A stretch of DNA of 38,321 nucleotides from Desulfovibrio sp. (GTDB lineage: Bacteria; Desulfobacterota; Desulfovibrionia; Desulfovibrionales; Desulfovibrionaceae), in the NCBI GenBank assembly GCA_031272715.1, contig JAISTH010000031.1:1-38321 (forward strand). The letters run 5' to 3'. The translations under genes were made by a program, and so were the position numbers. Positions 9,059-17,685 of the stretch are shown here, one piece after another (the first letter of the stretch is position 1; each line of letters begins with the position of its first letter). The notes below the pieces were generated by a model. It had not been told where the DNA came from. It did not search any database and worked only from the letters and a program-made list of their open reading frames with translations.

Positions 9059-9835
9059 ATGCCGCCTGACGAAAACGCCCCGAATCGCCGCATCGTCCCT
9101 CTGGACGATTTCCTGTACAACGTGGAGGGCAAGGACACCTTCCACCTCGATCTGCCCCTCTACGGCTTCCAGGAGTCGGCCCTGCTCATCGTGGCCGCCC
9201 GGGCCCTGCAGGTGGGGATGGGACAGGCGAAGGACTCCCACCATCAGGCCGTGGTCCTGAAGCTCCACGAGCTTCCGGAACGCCTCTTCGCCGGGGTCGA
9301 CGCCGACGCGCTCGTGGGGCGGCTCATGGACGGCCGCTACGTGCGCCAGGACCACATGTCCAGGAACGTCATGCCCCTGGTCGAGCACATGCGCGTCCTC
9401 ATGGGACGTTCCGGCGTGCTCCCCGTGGTCGCCCTCACCTTCAGTAACTCCGTGGCGTCCATCATCTCCAAGGTCCTCGCCAGGGCCGGGGTGCTGCATC
9501 TTCTCGACATGTGCACGCCGATCCTGGGGGACGACGCGCAGGTGCTTCTCGCGGACGTCCTCGCCCTGTACGCCGGGGTGCAGTGCTACGTCTTCGCCGG
9601 CGCGGACCTGGACGGGAGCCTGGCGGAACCGTCCAACGTGGTGATAGGCAATGAAATGCTTTCGAAGATGTTGAGCAAGGGCGACGGGAAGGGCTCCTCC
9701 GGCGACTCCATCGAGCGTCGCCTCGAGATGGCCATGGCGTACATCGCCGCGACCGACGGCATCAGGAGCGAGGTTTCGCTGTATTTCAGGAACGGCCGTT
9801 TCGAGAAGGCCGTCTTCTCCGACATCACGTTCTAG
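9059..9835 (+). CDS. Unrecognised soluble protein
   Basis: 258 residues with strong GC third-position bias and no rare-codon clusters, so it is very likely a real gene. I do not recognise the family. There is no signal peptide or clear membrane helix. Hydrophobic stretches such as ESALLIVAARALQVGM and LLADVLALYAGVQCYVFAGA look like core strands and helices of a globular alpha/beta protein. A glycine/serine/lysine-rich linker (KGDGKGSSGDS) near residue 206 separates a C-terminal segment. The ribosome site is poor. It ends 93 bp before nadE with two hairpins between, so co-transcription is uncertain. Confidence 0.65.
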   Translation: MPPDENAPNRRIVPLDDFLYNVEGKDTFHLDLPLYGFQESALLIVAARALQVGMGQAKDSHHQAVVLKLHELPERLFAGVDADALVGRLMDGRYVRQDHMSRNVMPLVEHMRVLMGRSGVLPVVALTFSNSVASIISKVLARAGVLHLLDMCTPILGDDAQVLLADVLALYAGVQCYVFAGADLDGSLAEPSNVVIGNEMLSKMLSKGDGKGSSGDSIERRLEMAMAYIAATDGIRSEVSLYFRNGRFEKAVFSDITF

Positions 9836-9860
9836 GCGCCCCGTCCCCGGACGGGCCAAC

Positions 9861-9900
9861 GGCCGCGCTGCGCGGCCCACGGCGGCGGACGTCCGCCGCC
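9861..9900 (+). promoter_or_regulatory. Two adjacent hairpins upstream of nadE
   Basis: GGCCGCG (9861-9867) pairs with CGCGGCC (9871-9877) over a 3-base loop. Immediately after it, 9881-9900 is a perfect 20-bp palindrome, GGCGGCGGACGTCCGCCGCC. They lie between the unknown gene and the nadE ribosome site. They may form a terminator for the upstream transcript or a leader structure or operator for nadE. There is no T-tract. Confidence 0.4.
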
Positions 9901-9928
9901 GGATACCATCGATTCCTGGAGGAATGCC

Positions 9929-11599
9929 TTGAAGGTCGCGATGATGCAGTGCAATACCGTGGTGGGGGACATCGAGGGCAACGTCGGGAAACTGTTGTCG
10001 GGCTACGAGCATGCCGCATCCAACGGCGCGGACATCTGCGTCACCCCGGAACTGGCCGTCGTGGGCTATCCGCCCCGGGACCTGCTCCTCTACCCGTCCT
10101 TCCTGAAGAAGGCGGAGGAGGCTCTGGGGACCCTGACCCAGGCCACGGCGGGAAAGAGGACGGCCCTGGTGGTGGGCACCATCGGCCCGAACACGTCCGG
10201 CCAGGGCATGCCCCTGCACAACGAGGCCGTCTTCCTCGAGGCCGGCACCGTGGTGGTGCGCTACGCCAAGCGGCTGCTGCCCACCTACGACGTCTTCGAC
10301 GAGGCGAGATACTTCGAGCCGGGGGGCGGACCCTGCGTGGTGCAGTTCCAGGGCAGGCGGCTGGCTCTCACCGTGTGCGAGGACATCTGGCACGACGGAG
10401 CCTACAAGACCTCGGTGCCCAACTACACCGTGGATCCCCTCCGGGAACATCCCCCCTTCGATACGCTGGTGAATCTTTCCGCGTCCCCCTTCTGCGTCAG
10501 GAAGCAGGAGGAGCGTCGCCGGCTGCTGGGCGCGATCGCCGCATCCCGGGGCATCCGGGTGTGCTATGTCAACGCCGTCGGCGGCAACGACGAACTGATC
10601 TTCGACGGGCGCAGCCTCCACGTGCTGCCCAACGGCGCCGTGGGCACCGAGGGCCAGGCCTTCGCCGAGGACATGCTGATCGTGGACGTGGACGCCATGG
10701 GCAGAGGCGCGCCTCCGCTGCTCGCCCCCCCGGAGGAGGCGTGGCGCGCCCTGACGCTGGGCCTGCAGGACTACTGCCACAAGACCGGCCAGAAATCCGT
10801 CGTGGTGGGACTCTCCGGCGGGGTGGACTCCTCCCTGACGGCGGCCCTCGCCGTGAACGCGCTGGGATCGGAGAACGTGACCGGCCTGCTCCTCCCCTCC
10901 CAGTACTCCAGCGGCCACAGTCTCGTGGACGCCCACGCCCTCGCGAAGACCTTCAACCTCCAGACGGCCGTGCTCCACATCGAGTCCGTCATGCTGGCCT
11001 ACGACCGCATCCTGGCGGAACTCTTCATGGGCCGGCCGCCGGACGTCACGGAGGAGAACCTGCAGGCGCGGATACGGGGCACGTTGCTGATGGCGTGCGC
11101 CAACAAGTTCGGCAGGCTCCTGCTGACCACCGGGAACAAGTCCGAGATATCCGTCGGCTACTGCACCATCTACGGGGACATGTGCGGGGCCCTCGCCGTG
11201 ATCGGGGACCTCTACAAGACCGAGGTCTACTCCATCTGCCACTGGATCAATTCCCGGCATCCCAGCTGCATCCCCGAGCACGTGCTGTTCAAGGCCCCGT
11301 CGGCGGAACTGCGTCCGGGGCAGACGGACCAGGACAATCTCCCCCCCTATCCCGAACTGGACGCGATGCTCCGGGGCATCCTCGAGGAGCGGCTCGGGGA
11401 GGAGGAACTCGTGGCCAAGGGGCACAACCGGGAGACGGTGCGGAAGGTCGCGAAACTCGTGGCCATGGCGGAATTCAAGCGGCGTCAGGCTGCGCCGGTG
11501 CTGAAGATCACCCGGAACGCCTTCGGGATGGGGTGGCGGATGCCCATCGCCTGCCGGCAGGCGTACGAGCCCGCCCCGCCGAAGCAGCAGCAGGGGTAG
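9929..11599 (+). CDS. nadE: Glutamine-dependent NAD+ synthetase
   Basis: Makes NAD+ from deamido-NAD+, ATP and ammonia released from glutamine. Two domains are visible. Residues 1-265 are a nitrilase-like glutaminase domain with the triad Glu41 (TPELAVVGYPPRD), Lys114 (RYAKRLLP) and Cys150 (LTVCEDIWHDG). From about 280 comes the ATP-pyrophosphatase synthetase domain with P-loop SGGVDSS at 296-302, then LLTTGNKSEISVGY and the DLYKTEVY segment. Length (556) is normal for the two-domain form. The start is a TTG at 9929, favoured by TGGAGG at 9918-9923 and by the MKVAMMQCN start typical of the family. The TTG start may lower translation. Confidence 0.95.
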   Translation: MKVAMMQCNTVVGDIEGNVGKLLSGYEHAASNGADICVTPELAVVGYPPRDLLLYPSFLKKAEEALGTLTQATAGKRTALVVGTIGPNTSGQGMPLHNEAVFLEAGTVVVRYAKRLLPTYDVFDEARYFEPGGGPCVVQFQGRRLALTVCEDIWHDGAYKTSVPNYTVDPLREHPPFDTLVNLSASPFCVRKQEERRRLLGAIAASRGIRVCYVNAVGGNDELIFDGRSLHVLPNGAVGTEGQAFAEDMLIVDVDAMGRGAPPLLAPPEEAWRALTLGLQDYCHKTGQKSVVVGLSGGVDSSLTAALAVNALGSENVTGLLLPSQYSSGHSLVDAHALAKTFNLQTAVLHIESVMLAYDRILAELFMGRPPDVTEENLQARIRGTLLMACANKFGRLLLTTGNKSEISVGYCTIYGDMCGALAVIGDLYKTEVYSICHWINSRHPSCIPEHVLFKAPSAELRPGQTDQDNLPPYPELDAMLRGILEERLGEEELVAKGHNRETVRKVAKLVAMAEFKRRQAAPVLKITRNAFGMGWRMPIACRQAYEPAPPKQQQG

Positions 11600-11605
11600 G
11601 GCGGT

Positions 11606-11622
11606 CGCGGGGCATTCCCGCG
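11606..11622 (+). terminator. Short hairpin after nadE
   Basis: CGCGGG (11606-11611) pairs with CCCGCG (11617-11622) over a 5-base loop, 7 bases after the nadE stop. It lacks a T-tract, so termination is only suggested. Confidence 0.3.
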
Positions 11623-11774
11623 GGTTCGCCTGGCGTCGTCCCGGGATCTCGTCGGTCGTCCCGCCGTCCCGCAGGGCGGCCGAGGCCCTTGCGCGGTCCG
11701 GGAGGACCGACGGTGACGCGGCCGGGAAGTCCCCGGACCGGAAAGTCCTTCGTCCCCTTCGCGGGAGAGCGGTG

Positions 11775-12749
11775 ATGAGCGCGGACGACCTGCCCCTGTC
11801 CATAGTCGCGACGACGTACAACGTCGCGCCCTACCTGCGCAAATGCCTCGATTCCGTGGTGCGTCAGAGGATGCCGGCTTCAGCGTACGAGATCATCGTC
11901 GTGGACGACACCTCCACGGACGGGACGATCGACATCCTCGAGGAGTACGCGTCGAGGACGGAGAACATGCAGGTCGTCGCGCTCCCGGCGCACACGCCGG
12001 GAGCGTCGGGATTCTGCCTGAACATAGGGATGAGGATGGCGCGGGGGAAGTACATCGGGATCATCGACGGCGACGATTTCGCGAGCACGATGATGTATCC
12101 AAAAATGCTGAAAGTCGCCGAAGAGACGGATGCGGACCTGGTCCTGTGCAATTACAACGAATATCTCATGCAGTCGAACAAGTCCCGCAGTCATGAAAGC
12201 AATGCATTGTATCGCAGCATGTTCACTGAGGATTTCAAAAGACTGCCATTGGTCACGCAGAAGAACTTCTATCTACATATGGCACCGATGGCATGGAGAA
12301 AGTTGTTCAAGAGATCTTTCCTGCAAGATGCGCATATCATGAATGTCGTCAATGATTGCTATTACGAGGATGTCGTATTCCACTGGTTCTGCATCGTTCT
12401 TGCCGAGAGGATAACCCCGGTGAACGAAGTTCTGATAACGCACAGACTGCAACGAGACGGACAGGTCATGTCTTCGCGGGACCAGCGTGCGATAGTGCAG
12501 TGCATGTGCGAGCATTTTCAGACGATACTTGCATTTCTTAAAAAGCACAACGCCTATAAAATGTATAGACTTTCGTTTTACGACTTCATCGATGGATTTA
12601 TAAAGACATTTCGTCAGTATGAAATGGAGTATTCTGAAGAGGCGATTCTTCACAGCCTCTTCTCCGATGACGAAATCGACAAATACTGGAAACACCTGGA
12701 ATCCCGTGATGCCAGAGACGTCCTGAGGAAGAAGGGCCTGAAGCAGTAG
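11775..12749 (+). CDS. Family 2 glycosyltransferase
   Basis: 324 residues. GT-A domain: LSIVATTYNVAPYLRKCLDS at 7-26, IIVVDDTSTDGT, and an IIDGDDF motif near residue 97 supplying the DxD-type metal ligands. The C-terminal half is rich in aromatic and basic residues and would bind the acceptor. Sugar specificity is unknown. A GTG at 11772 directly precedes the ATG at 11775. The ATG is chosen because GGGAGAG at 11763-11769 is well spaced. The first 300 bases are GC-rich like nadE, while the rest is clearly more AT-rich, suggesting a mosaic or recently transferred acceptor domain. It is only distantly similar to the tandem pair at 5.7-7.8 kb. Confidence 0.88.
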   Translation: MSADDLPLSIVATTYNVAPYLRKCLDSVVRQRMPASAYEIIVVDDTSTDGTIDILEEYASRTENMQVVALPAHTPGASGFCLNIGMRMARGKYIGIIDGDDFASTMMYPKMLKVAEETDADLVLCNYNEYLMQSNKSRSHESNALYRSMFTEDFKRLPLVTQKNFYLHMAPMAWRKLFKRSFLQDAHIMNVVNDCYYEDVVFHWFCIVLAERITPVNEVLITHRLQRDGQVMSSRDQRAIVQCMCEHFQTILAFLKKHNAYKMYRLSFYDFIDGFIKTFRQYEMEYSEEAILHSLFSDDEIDKYWKHLESRDARDVLRKKGLKQ

Positions 12750-12852
12750 CCCGAGGATTTCCGCATCGGTCCGTGGCAACGGGCCAGAATCCGTCCCCGC
12801 CTTCCCGCGTCCCGCCGTCCAAGTCCCCCGCCAAAACAAGGAGCATCGCCAC

Positions 12853-13278
12853 ATGCATCCGCCAGTGCCGTCACCCCTTGCGCTTCTCGCCGCCATCCCG
12901 TGTCTCGCGGCGTTTCTCGTCTCCGGCTGCATCCATCGCACCACCGCCGCCGAGGAGTACTACCCCGGCTGCAACGCCGCCCTGGGCAGGCTTCAGGAAG
13001 CCGATCCCGCCAATGCCGCGCCGGAGACGGAACGGCTCGTCGCCTGCTACGACGACGCGTACGCCAGCGTCTTCCGGCGGTACAGGGCGGGGTTCCTTTC
13101 CCGGGGGGCCGTCCTGCGGCGTCACGAGGAGATACGTCTCGGGATGGTCGCGGCCGCCGACATCCAAGGCGATCCGGACGGTGCGCTCGCGCGGCGCATG
13201 GAGGAATGGCGCAAGGCCGTCCGGGACCTGCTTCTGGACGAACCGGAGGGCGGGGTCGTGCCCAGGGACGACGAGTGA
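12853..13278 (+). CDS. Small lipoprotein
   Basis: 141 residues. The N-terminus is a lipoprotein signal: a hydrophobic stretch (PLALLAAIPCLAAFL) then the lipobox VSGC, with the lipid-modified cysteine at residue 26. The mature part has further cysteines (GCNAAL near 39 and ACYDD near 57), possibly a disulfide, and is otherwise charged and helical. I do not recognise a family. AAGGAG at 12838-12843 supports the ATG at 12853. It is probably anchored to the outer membrane or the inner-membrane periplasmic face. It follows the glycosyltransferase by about 100 bp, and a shared transcript is possible. Confidence 0.75.
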   Translation: MHPPVPSPLALLAAIPCLAAFLVSGCIHRTTAAEEYYPGCNAALGRLQEADPANAAPETERLVACYDDAYASVFRRYRAGFLSRGAVLRRHEEIRLGMVAAADIQGDPDGALARRMEEWRKAVRDLLLDEPEGGVVPRDDE

Positions 13279-13594
13279 GCCTTGCCCCCTGAGCGGACCT
13301 TTCCGGGGAGAGAACAGGCGATCCCTCCGTCCTGGGCGCGCCGGGGGCGGTTTCCGTCCCGCGGCCCCCGAGTCCTTGCACGGAACGATCCGTCGTCGCC
13401 GGGACGCAAGACGGACGGCCGCACCGAAGAGACGCGGTCGAAGGCCCCTGGAAGTCGGAGGCCGCACATCGTGGCCGAAATCAGGGAAAGGCCTTCCGAA
13501 GACATCCACCGAACCCTTGCGGATTTTCCCTCGCCATTCTCGGCGACCTTCGCAAGGTCGCGGATGCCGGACCGAAGGTGGCGCCTGCCTGGAG

Positions 13595-13990
13595 ATGCGG
13601 CTGGCAGGGGCGGTCGTTTGGGGAGAGGCCCGGACGGGCGACCCTTGCGAAGTCTGCCATATGGTGCCTGACGAAGCGCTGGACGGGACCGATCGCGGCA
13701 CGCTCGTCAACTGCGGGGATCCCGTGATGTCCGGGATGCGCCACAGTGAATTTGAGACGTTGCGCGGAGGGTCGCCAATCGATGCGCACTTCGTCGGAAG
13801 GAGTCCGTGTCCCGAGGACAGGGAGAGACTCTCGAGCCCGTTGCGGAGACACGATTGCGGCATGGTCCTGTACGGCGTGGAGCCGCCGTTCGACGTCAGG
13901 GCGTATCCGGATCCGCACGTCGAGCCGGAATGGACGCCGAGAGGCGACCTCCGGCGATTCGTCGACGCAGGAGGAGGAGATCCCTCGACG
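13595..13990 (+). pseudogene. Possible decayed coding frame
   Basis: Between these points one plus-strand frame reads as a plausible globular protein (EMRLAGAVVWGEARTGDP, MVLYGVEPPFDVRAYPDP) with GC-rich third positions. After about 13990 the reading becomes arginine/threonine-rich and loses that bias, as if the frame shifts. I do not recognise the product. The start and end given are approximate limits of the coding-like stretch. Confidence 0.22.
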
Positions 13991-14181
13991 AACTGCCGAA
14001 GGACGCAAAGGCGTGAAACTCCATGCCTGGCTCATTCATCCCTGAAATGTCAGACGTTGTTCAGGTGGACGACGTTCTCGCTCTCTTCGAGAATGCTCAC
14101 GGCGACTTGGATACATGTCCCAATGCTCAAAAGCTCCGTCAATTCGCGCATGGCCGCAAGTTGACGGAGCTTCCGCTTCCA

Positions 14182-14204
14182 GACTCCGGAGGAATTCCGG
14201 AGTC
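14182..14204. terminator. Hairpin between converging transcripts
   Basis: GACTCCGGA (14182-14190) pairs perfectly with TCCGGAGTC (14196-14204), loop GGAAT. It lies about 195 bp past the recD2 stop on the minus strand and downstream of the plus-strand genes. The plus side is followed by GTTTCCCC only, so it is a bidirectional stem without a long T-tract. Confidence 0.4.
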
Positions 14205-14398
14205 GTTTCCCCTTCGTAGTCCTGCACGCAGAGAGGATTGCCGAACCGTTCCCCCTCTTCCAGTCTCCTCGCCTTCCTTCCTCCTGCACTGCATCCACGG
14301 GCACGACGATGCCGGCCCGCTCCGGAACGCCGCAAGGGGCGTGCCACACGCCTGCCGCGACCTCGGGTTGACCTTTGCGGCAAAAGCCCCCGGAATCG

Positions 14399-16618
14399 CT
14401 ACCCCCGCAGACGGTGGGCGAGCCAGCTGTTGCGCATGGAGAGCCTGTTGTTCCTGACCGCGATGGAAAGGGCCTTCATGTCCCCGACGAGCACCACAAG
14501 CCGCTTCCCGCGGGTCACCCCGGTGTAGAGCAGGTTCCGCTGCAGCATCACGTAATGCTGGGTGGAGACCGGAAGCACCACGGCCGGGTACTCCGACCCC
14601 TGGGACTTGTGGATGGACACGGCGTAGGCCAGGACCAGCTCGTCCAGCTCGGCGTAGTCGTAGAGCACGTCCCGCCCGTCCATCGTCACCTTGACGTTCT
14701 GCGCCTCCTGGTCGATGTCGGCGACGATGCCGATGTCCCCGTTGTAGACGTCCTTGTCGTAGTTGTTCTTTATCTGCATCACCTTGTCGCCGATGCGGTA
14801 CGTCCTGCCGAAGCGGGATATCTCGAGGCCGTTGGGGTTCAGGGCGGCCTGCAGGCGTTCGTTCAGGGTCGCCGTGCCAAGCACCCCCCGGTTCATGGGG
14901 GTCAGCACCTGGACGTCCTGCAGGGGGCTGAGCCCGAACTGCCGCGGGATGCGGTTGCGCACCACGTCCACCACCATCGCCTGCGTGGCCTCGGGTTCCT
15001 CGGCGGGGAAGAGGAAGAAGTCCGTGTCCCGTCCCTTGGGGAAGGTGGGCATGTCCCCCTTGATGATGCGGTGGGCGTTGACCACGATGGAGGAGGATGC
15101 GGCCTGGCGGAAGATCTCGTTCAGGGTGACCACGGGGACCACGCCCGAGGCGATGACGTCCTTGAGCACGCTTCCCGCGCCCACCGAGGGGAGCTGGTCC
15201 GCGTCCCCGACGAGAACCAGGGTCGCCGTTCTCGGGATGGCCTTGAGCAGGTGGTAGAAGAGGACGAGGTCGATCATGGAGCACTCGTCGACGATGATCA
15301 GGTCCGCCGCGAGCATGTTGTCCTCGTTCCGCTGGAAGCCCCCCTGGGTGACGCTGTACTCCAGGAGCCTGTGGATGGTCCTTGCCTCCATGCCCGTCGT
15401 CTCGGACATGCGCTTGGCCGCACGTCCGGTGGGGGCCGTCAGGAGGATCCGCTTCGTCAGTCTCGAGCAGATGGCCAGGATGGCCTTGATGATGGTGGTC
15501 TTCCCGGTGCCGGGGCCGCCGGTGATGACGCAGCACTTCCTGGTGGCGGCGCGGTCGACCGCTTCGAGCTGCCGTTCCGCGAGGGTGATGGAGAGCTGTC
15601 CCTGCACCCATGCAAGGGCCTTCGTCACGTCGATGGTCCGCATGGACCTCGGGTGGCGGAGCAGGTCCTGCAGCATGGAGGCGGCCCCGCCTTCGCAGTG
15701 GCGGAAGGGGGCGAGATAGACGGCCTCGATCTCCCGGTCCCCGTCCGCGAGGGTCTCCAGGACGATTTTCTGCGAGCCGGCGGCGAGGGAGGCGAGGGCG
15801 TCCTCGAGGATGTCGCTCTCGACGGCCAGCAGCTCGGCGGCCTTGGCCAGCAGGTGCTCCCGTTGGGCGAAGACGTGGCCGTCGCCGGCCATGTCGTCCA
15901 GCACGTACACGAGTCCCGCCTGGGCGCGTTCGGGGCATTGCAGGTCGAAGCCCAGGGAGCGGGCGATGCGGTCCGCGGAGACGAAGCCTATGCCCCTGAC
16001 GTCGTAGGCGAGCTGGTAGGGGTTCTCCCGCACGACGGCGATGGCCTCGGAGCCGTAGAGCTTGTAGATCTTCGCGGCGTAGGCCGCGCTGATGCCGTGT
16101 CCCTGCAGGAAGATCATGATGTCCCGGACGCCCCGCTGCTCCTCCCACGCCCTGGCGATCAGGGCGGCCTTGGACGCGCCTATCCCGGGAACCTCGCTCA
16201 GGCGCGCGCAGGACTTCTCGATGATGTCCAGGGTCTTCGTCCCGAAGACCTCGACGATCCGTCTGGCCGTCACCGGGCCTATCCCCTTGATGAGGCCGGA
16301 GCCGAGGTACTTCTCGATGCCCTTGACCGTGGCCGGCACGGTGCACTCGTAGGAGTCGATCTTGAACTGCTCCCCGAACTTGGGGTGGTTCGTCCATTCG
16401 CCGACGAGCTTCAGCATCTGGCCGGGGGTGGGGTTCGGGATGTTGCCCACGATGGTGACGAGGCCCTTCTGGCCGTGGACCTTCAGCCTGCCGATGAGGT
16501 AGCCGTTCTCCTCGTTGACGTAGGTGATCCGTTCGAGCTGGCCGCGCAGTTCCGTACGGGTGGCGGCCGTGGCCTTGGCCCATTCGCGGTACTGGGGGAT
16601 GGACGGGGTCGCTGTCAT
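14399..16618 (-). CDS. recD2: RecD2-type ATP-dependent DNA helicase
   Basis: 739 residues, a superfamily 1B 5'-3' helicase of the RecD2 kind (not part of RecBCD). The N-terminal region carries an OB-like segment (ITYVNEENGYLIGRLKVHG), then three helix-hairpin-helix DNA-binding motifs: IKGIGPVTARRI near 110, VPGIGASKAALI near 143 and VRGIGFVSADRI near 208. The motor has Walker A GGPGTGKTT at 367-375, APTGRAAKRM, Walker B IIVDECSM at 441-448, GDADQLPSVG, and C-terminal SIHKSQGSEYP and YTGVTRGKR. All motifs are intact. No good ribosome site precedes the ATG at 16618. The HTH regulator gene lies 420 bp upstream on the same strand. Confidence 0.95.
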   Translation of the reverse strand: MTATPSIPQYREWAKATAATRTELRGQLERITYVNEENGYLIGRLKVHGQKGLVTIVGNIPNPTPGQMLKLVGEWTNHPKFGEQFKIDSYECTVPATVKGIEKYLGSGLIKGIGPVTARRIVEVFGTKTLDIIEKSCARLSEVPGIGASKAALIARAWEEQRGVRDIMIFLQGHGISAAYAAKIYKLYGSEAIAVVRENPYQLAYDVRGIGFVSADRIARSLGFDLQCPERAQAGLVYVLDDMAGDGHVFAQREHLLAKAAELLAVESDILEDALASLAAGSQKIVLETLADGDREIEAVYLAPFRHCEGGAASMLQDLLRHPRSMRTIDVTKALAWVQGQLSITLAERQLEAVDRAATRKCCVITGGPGTGKTTIIKAILAICSRLTKRILLTAPTGRAAKRMSETTGMEARTIHRLLEYSVTQGGFQRNEDNMLAADLIIVDECSMIDLVLFYHLLKAIPRTATLVLVGDADQLPSVGAGSVLKDVIASGVVPVVTLNEIFRQAASSSIVVNAHRIIKGDMPTFPKGRDTDFFLFPAEEPEATQAMVVDVVRNRIPRQFGLSPLQDVQVLTPMNRGVLGTATLNERLQAALNPNGLEISRFGRTYRIGDKVMQIKNNYDKDVYNGDIGIVADIDQEAQNVKVTMDGRDVLYDYAELDELVLAYAVSIHKSQGSEYPAVVLPVSTQHYVMLQRNLLYTGVTRGKRLVVLVGDMKALSIAVRNNRLSMRNSWLAHRLRG

Positions 16619-17038
16619 GTTGGCGGTGTGCGTTGGACGGTCCGCCGGGGGAAAATCCCCGGCCGGTCGCGGGTCCGAAGGTCGGGGCGGCGCGATGGGG
16701 TCTCATACAGCAACGTGAGGACGGTTGCAAGAGATTCCGGAAGATCCGCCGCGGTTCCCGGCGACAGGTGCGGGGACGTGCCTGAAGGCCCCTGGGCGAC
16801 CGGACTGCGCAGGTTGAAGCGGATTCCGGGAATTGGATAGTGGGGCCGTGCCTGCAGGCCCCGGAGGCGGCCGGGCGGCGGGATGCCCCGGACCGCGGGT
16901 CGGGCGTGCCGGGAGACGGCGCACAGGCGCCCTGGCCTGCCGGCCGGGCGGGGCAGGGTGCCGCAACGGCGGCCGAGGCGATGCCTTGGCCGGCGGGGCG
17001 ACATGCGCGCCCTCCCCGGATCGGCGATGGCGCCCCTG
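16619..17038. other. Intergenic, no gene seen
   Basis: GC-rich sequence between recD2 and the HTH gene, both on the minus strand. Open frames are low-complexity. I found no clear promoter for recD2. Confidence 0.5.
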
Positions 17039-17323
17039 CTACTTCCGGCCGGACGTCCGTCCGCGCCGTTCGCGCACATTCGGCGCCGGATCGGGGGCGG
17101 AGTGGGGCGGGGGCAGCAGATCCCTGGGGATGCCCAGTTCCACCAGGGAGTTGATCCGATCCGCGTCCGGCCTCATCCCGGACAGGGTCATGCTCATGAG
17201 CTGGGGGGATATCCCCAGCTTCGCGGCGAGGTGCTTGGAGTTGATATCGTTGAGGAGCAGCCATGCCTTCAGGCGCACCATGCGGGGCCTGTGGCTGTAG
17301 TTCTCCAGTGCGAGATCGGCCAT
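17039..17323 (-). CDS. Small Cro/CI-like HTH regulator
   Basis: 94 residues. Residues 20-65 form a helix-turn-helix of the lambda-repressor type: AWLLLNDINSKHLAAKLGIS as helices 1-2, PQLMSMTLSGM as recognition helix region, then DADRINSLVELGI. The last 25 residues are a proline-, arginine-rich tail with no known domain. A good ribosome site (AAGGAAG, minus strand, about 7 bases ahead) supports the start. Its promoter is overlaid by a 28-bp imperfect palindrome at 17373-17400, so autoregulation is likely. It could be a stray phage-type regulator, and its targets beyond itself are unknown. Confidence 0.82.
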   Translation of the reverse strand: MADLALENYSHRPRMVRLKAWLLLNDINSKHLAAKLGISPQLMSMTLSGMRPDADRINSLVELGIPRDLLPPPHSAPDPAPNVRERRGRTSGRK

Positions 17324-17370
17324 GGTTCGGCTTCCTTGGAATGTAGTGGGGGGAGATACATCCTGGCCCC

Positions 17371-17399
17371 TTGTTAACGAGATTCATCGATCTCGTCAA
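17371..17399 (-). promoter_or_regulatory. Sigma-70 promoter of the HTH gene
   Basis: Read on the minus strand: TTGACG at 17399-17394 (five of six to TTGACA), a 17-base spacer, and TAACAA at 17376-17371 as a modest -10. It ends 48 bp before the ATG of the HTH gene. Confidence 0.55.
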
Positions 17400-17400
17400 C
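17373..17400. promoter_or_regulatory. Palindromic operator candidate over the promoter
   Basis: GTTAACGAGAT (17373-17383) and ATCTCGTCAAC (17390-17400) are inverted copies with one mismatch across a 6-base centre. The palindrome covers the -35, spacer and half of the -10 of the HTH gene promoter, the classic position for an autorepressor. Confidence 0.6.
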
Positions 17401-17603
17401 ACTTTTGTCGAACCACGGGATTTTTTTCCCGCCATCATGCGTTTCGGCCGTCAAGGCCGCGCCGCAAGCCGTCGGACAGGGAAATCGCCGGTTTTCCCAA
17501 TGCCTGCGGAGACGGATGCTCTTCGGACAGGTCGCGGCATCGCAAAAAGATTCGCGATGCGCCCGTGCCCGTCCACCCGTGCGAAGCAGGTTCCCCGCTG
17601 CGC

Positions 17604-17650
17604 GAAAAAGAAGGACGCCGGCCCCCGTGGCGCGGGGTGCCGGCGTCCTT
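17604..17650 (-). terminator. Rho-independent terminator of the chemoreceptor gene
   Basis: AAGGACGCCGGC (17611-17622) pairs perfectly with GCCGGCGTCCTT (17639-17650), and four more pairs extend the stem inward past a 1-base bulge. On the minus strand the stem is followed by CTTTTTC (17610-17604). It lies 36 bp beyond the stop codon of the minus-strand chemoreceptor. This is the best terminator in the window. Confidence 0.85.
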
Positions 17651-17685
17651 GCATCCGTGCCGGATCCGCCCTCGGGCGGTCCGGG

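Larger units (their letters stand above)
13279..14398. other. 1.1 kb without a confident gene
   Basis: Several frames are open on both strands but conflict with each other. The most protein-like reading is the possible decayed frame at 13595-13990. A plus-strand frame from 14023 and a minus-strand frame ending at 14050 also look partly plausible and cannot both be real. A strong hairpin sits at 14182-14204. Confidence 0.45.

Noticed and set aside
13646..13665. CEVCH motif in the possible decayed frame, as a c-type haem site
   Set aside because: A single motif in a doubtful frame without a signal peptide. Chance is the simpler explanation.
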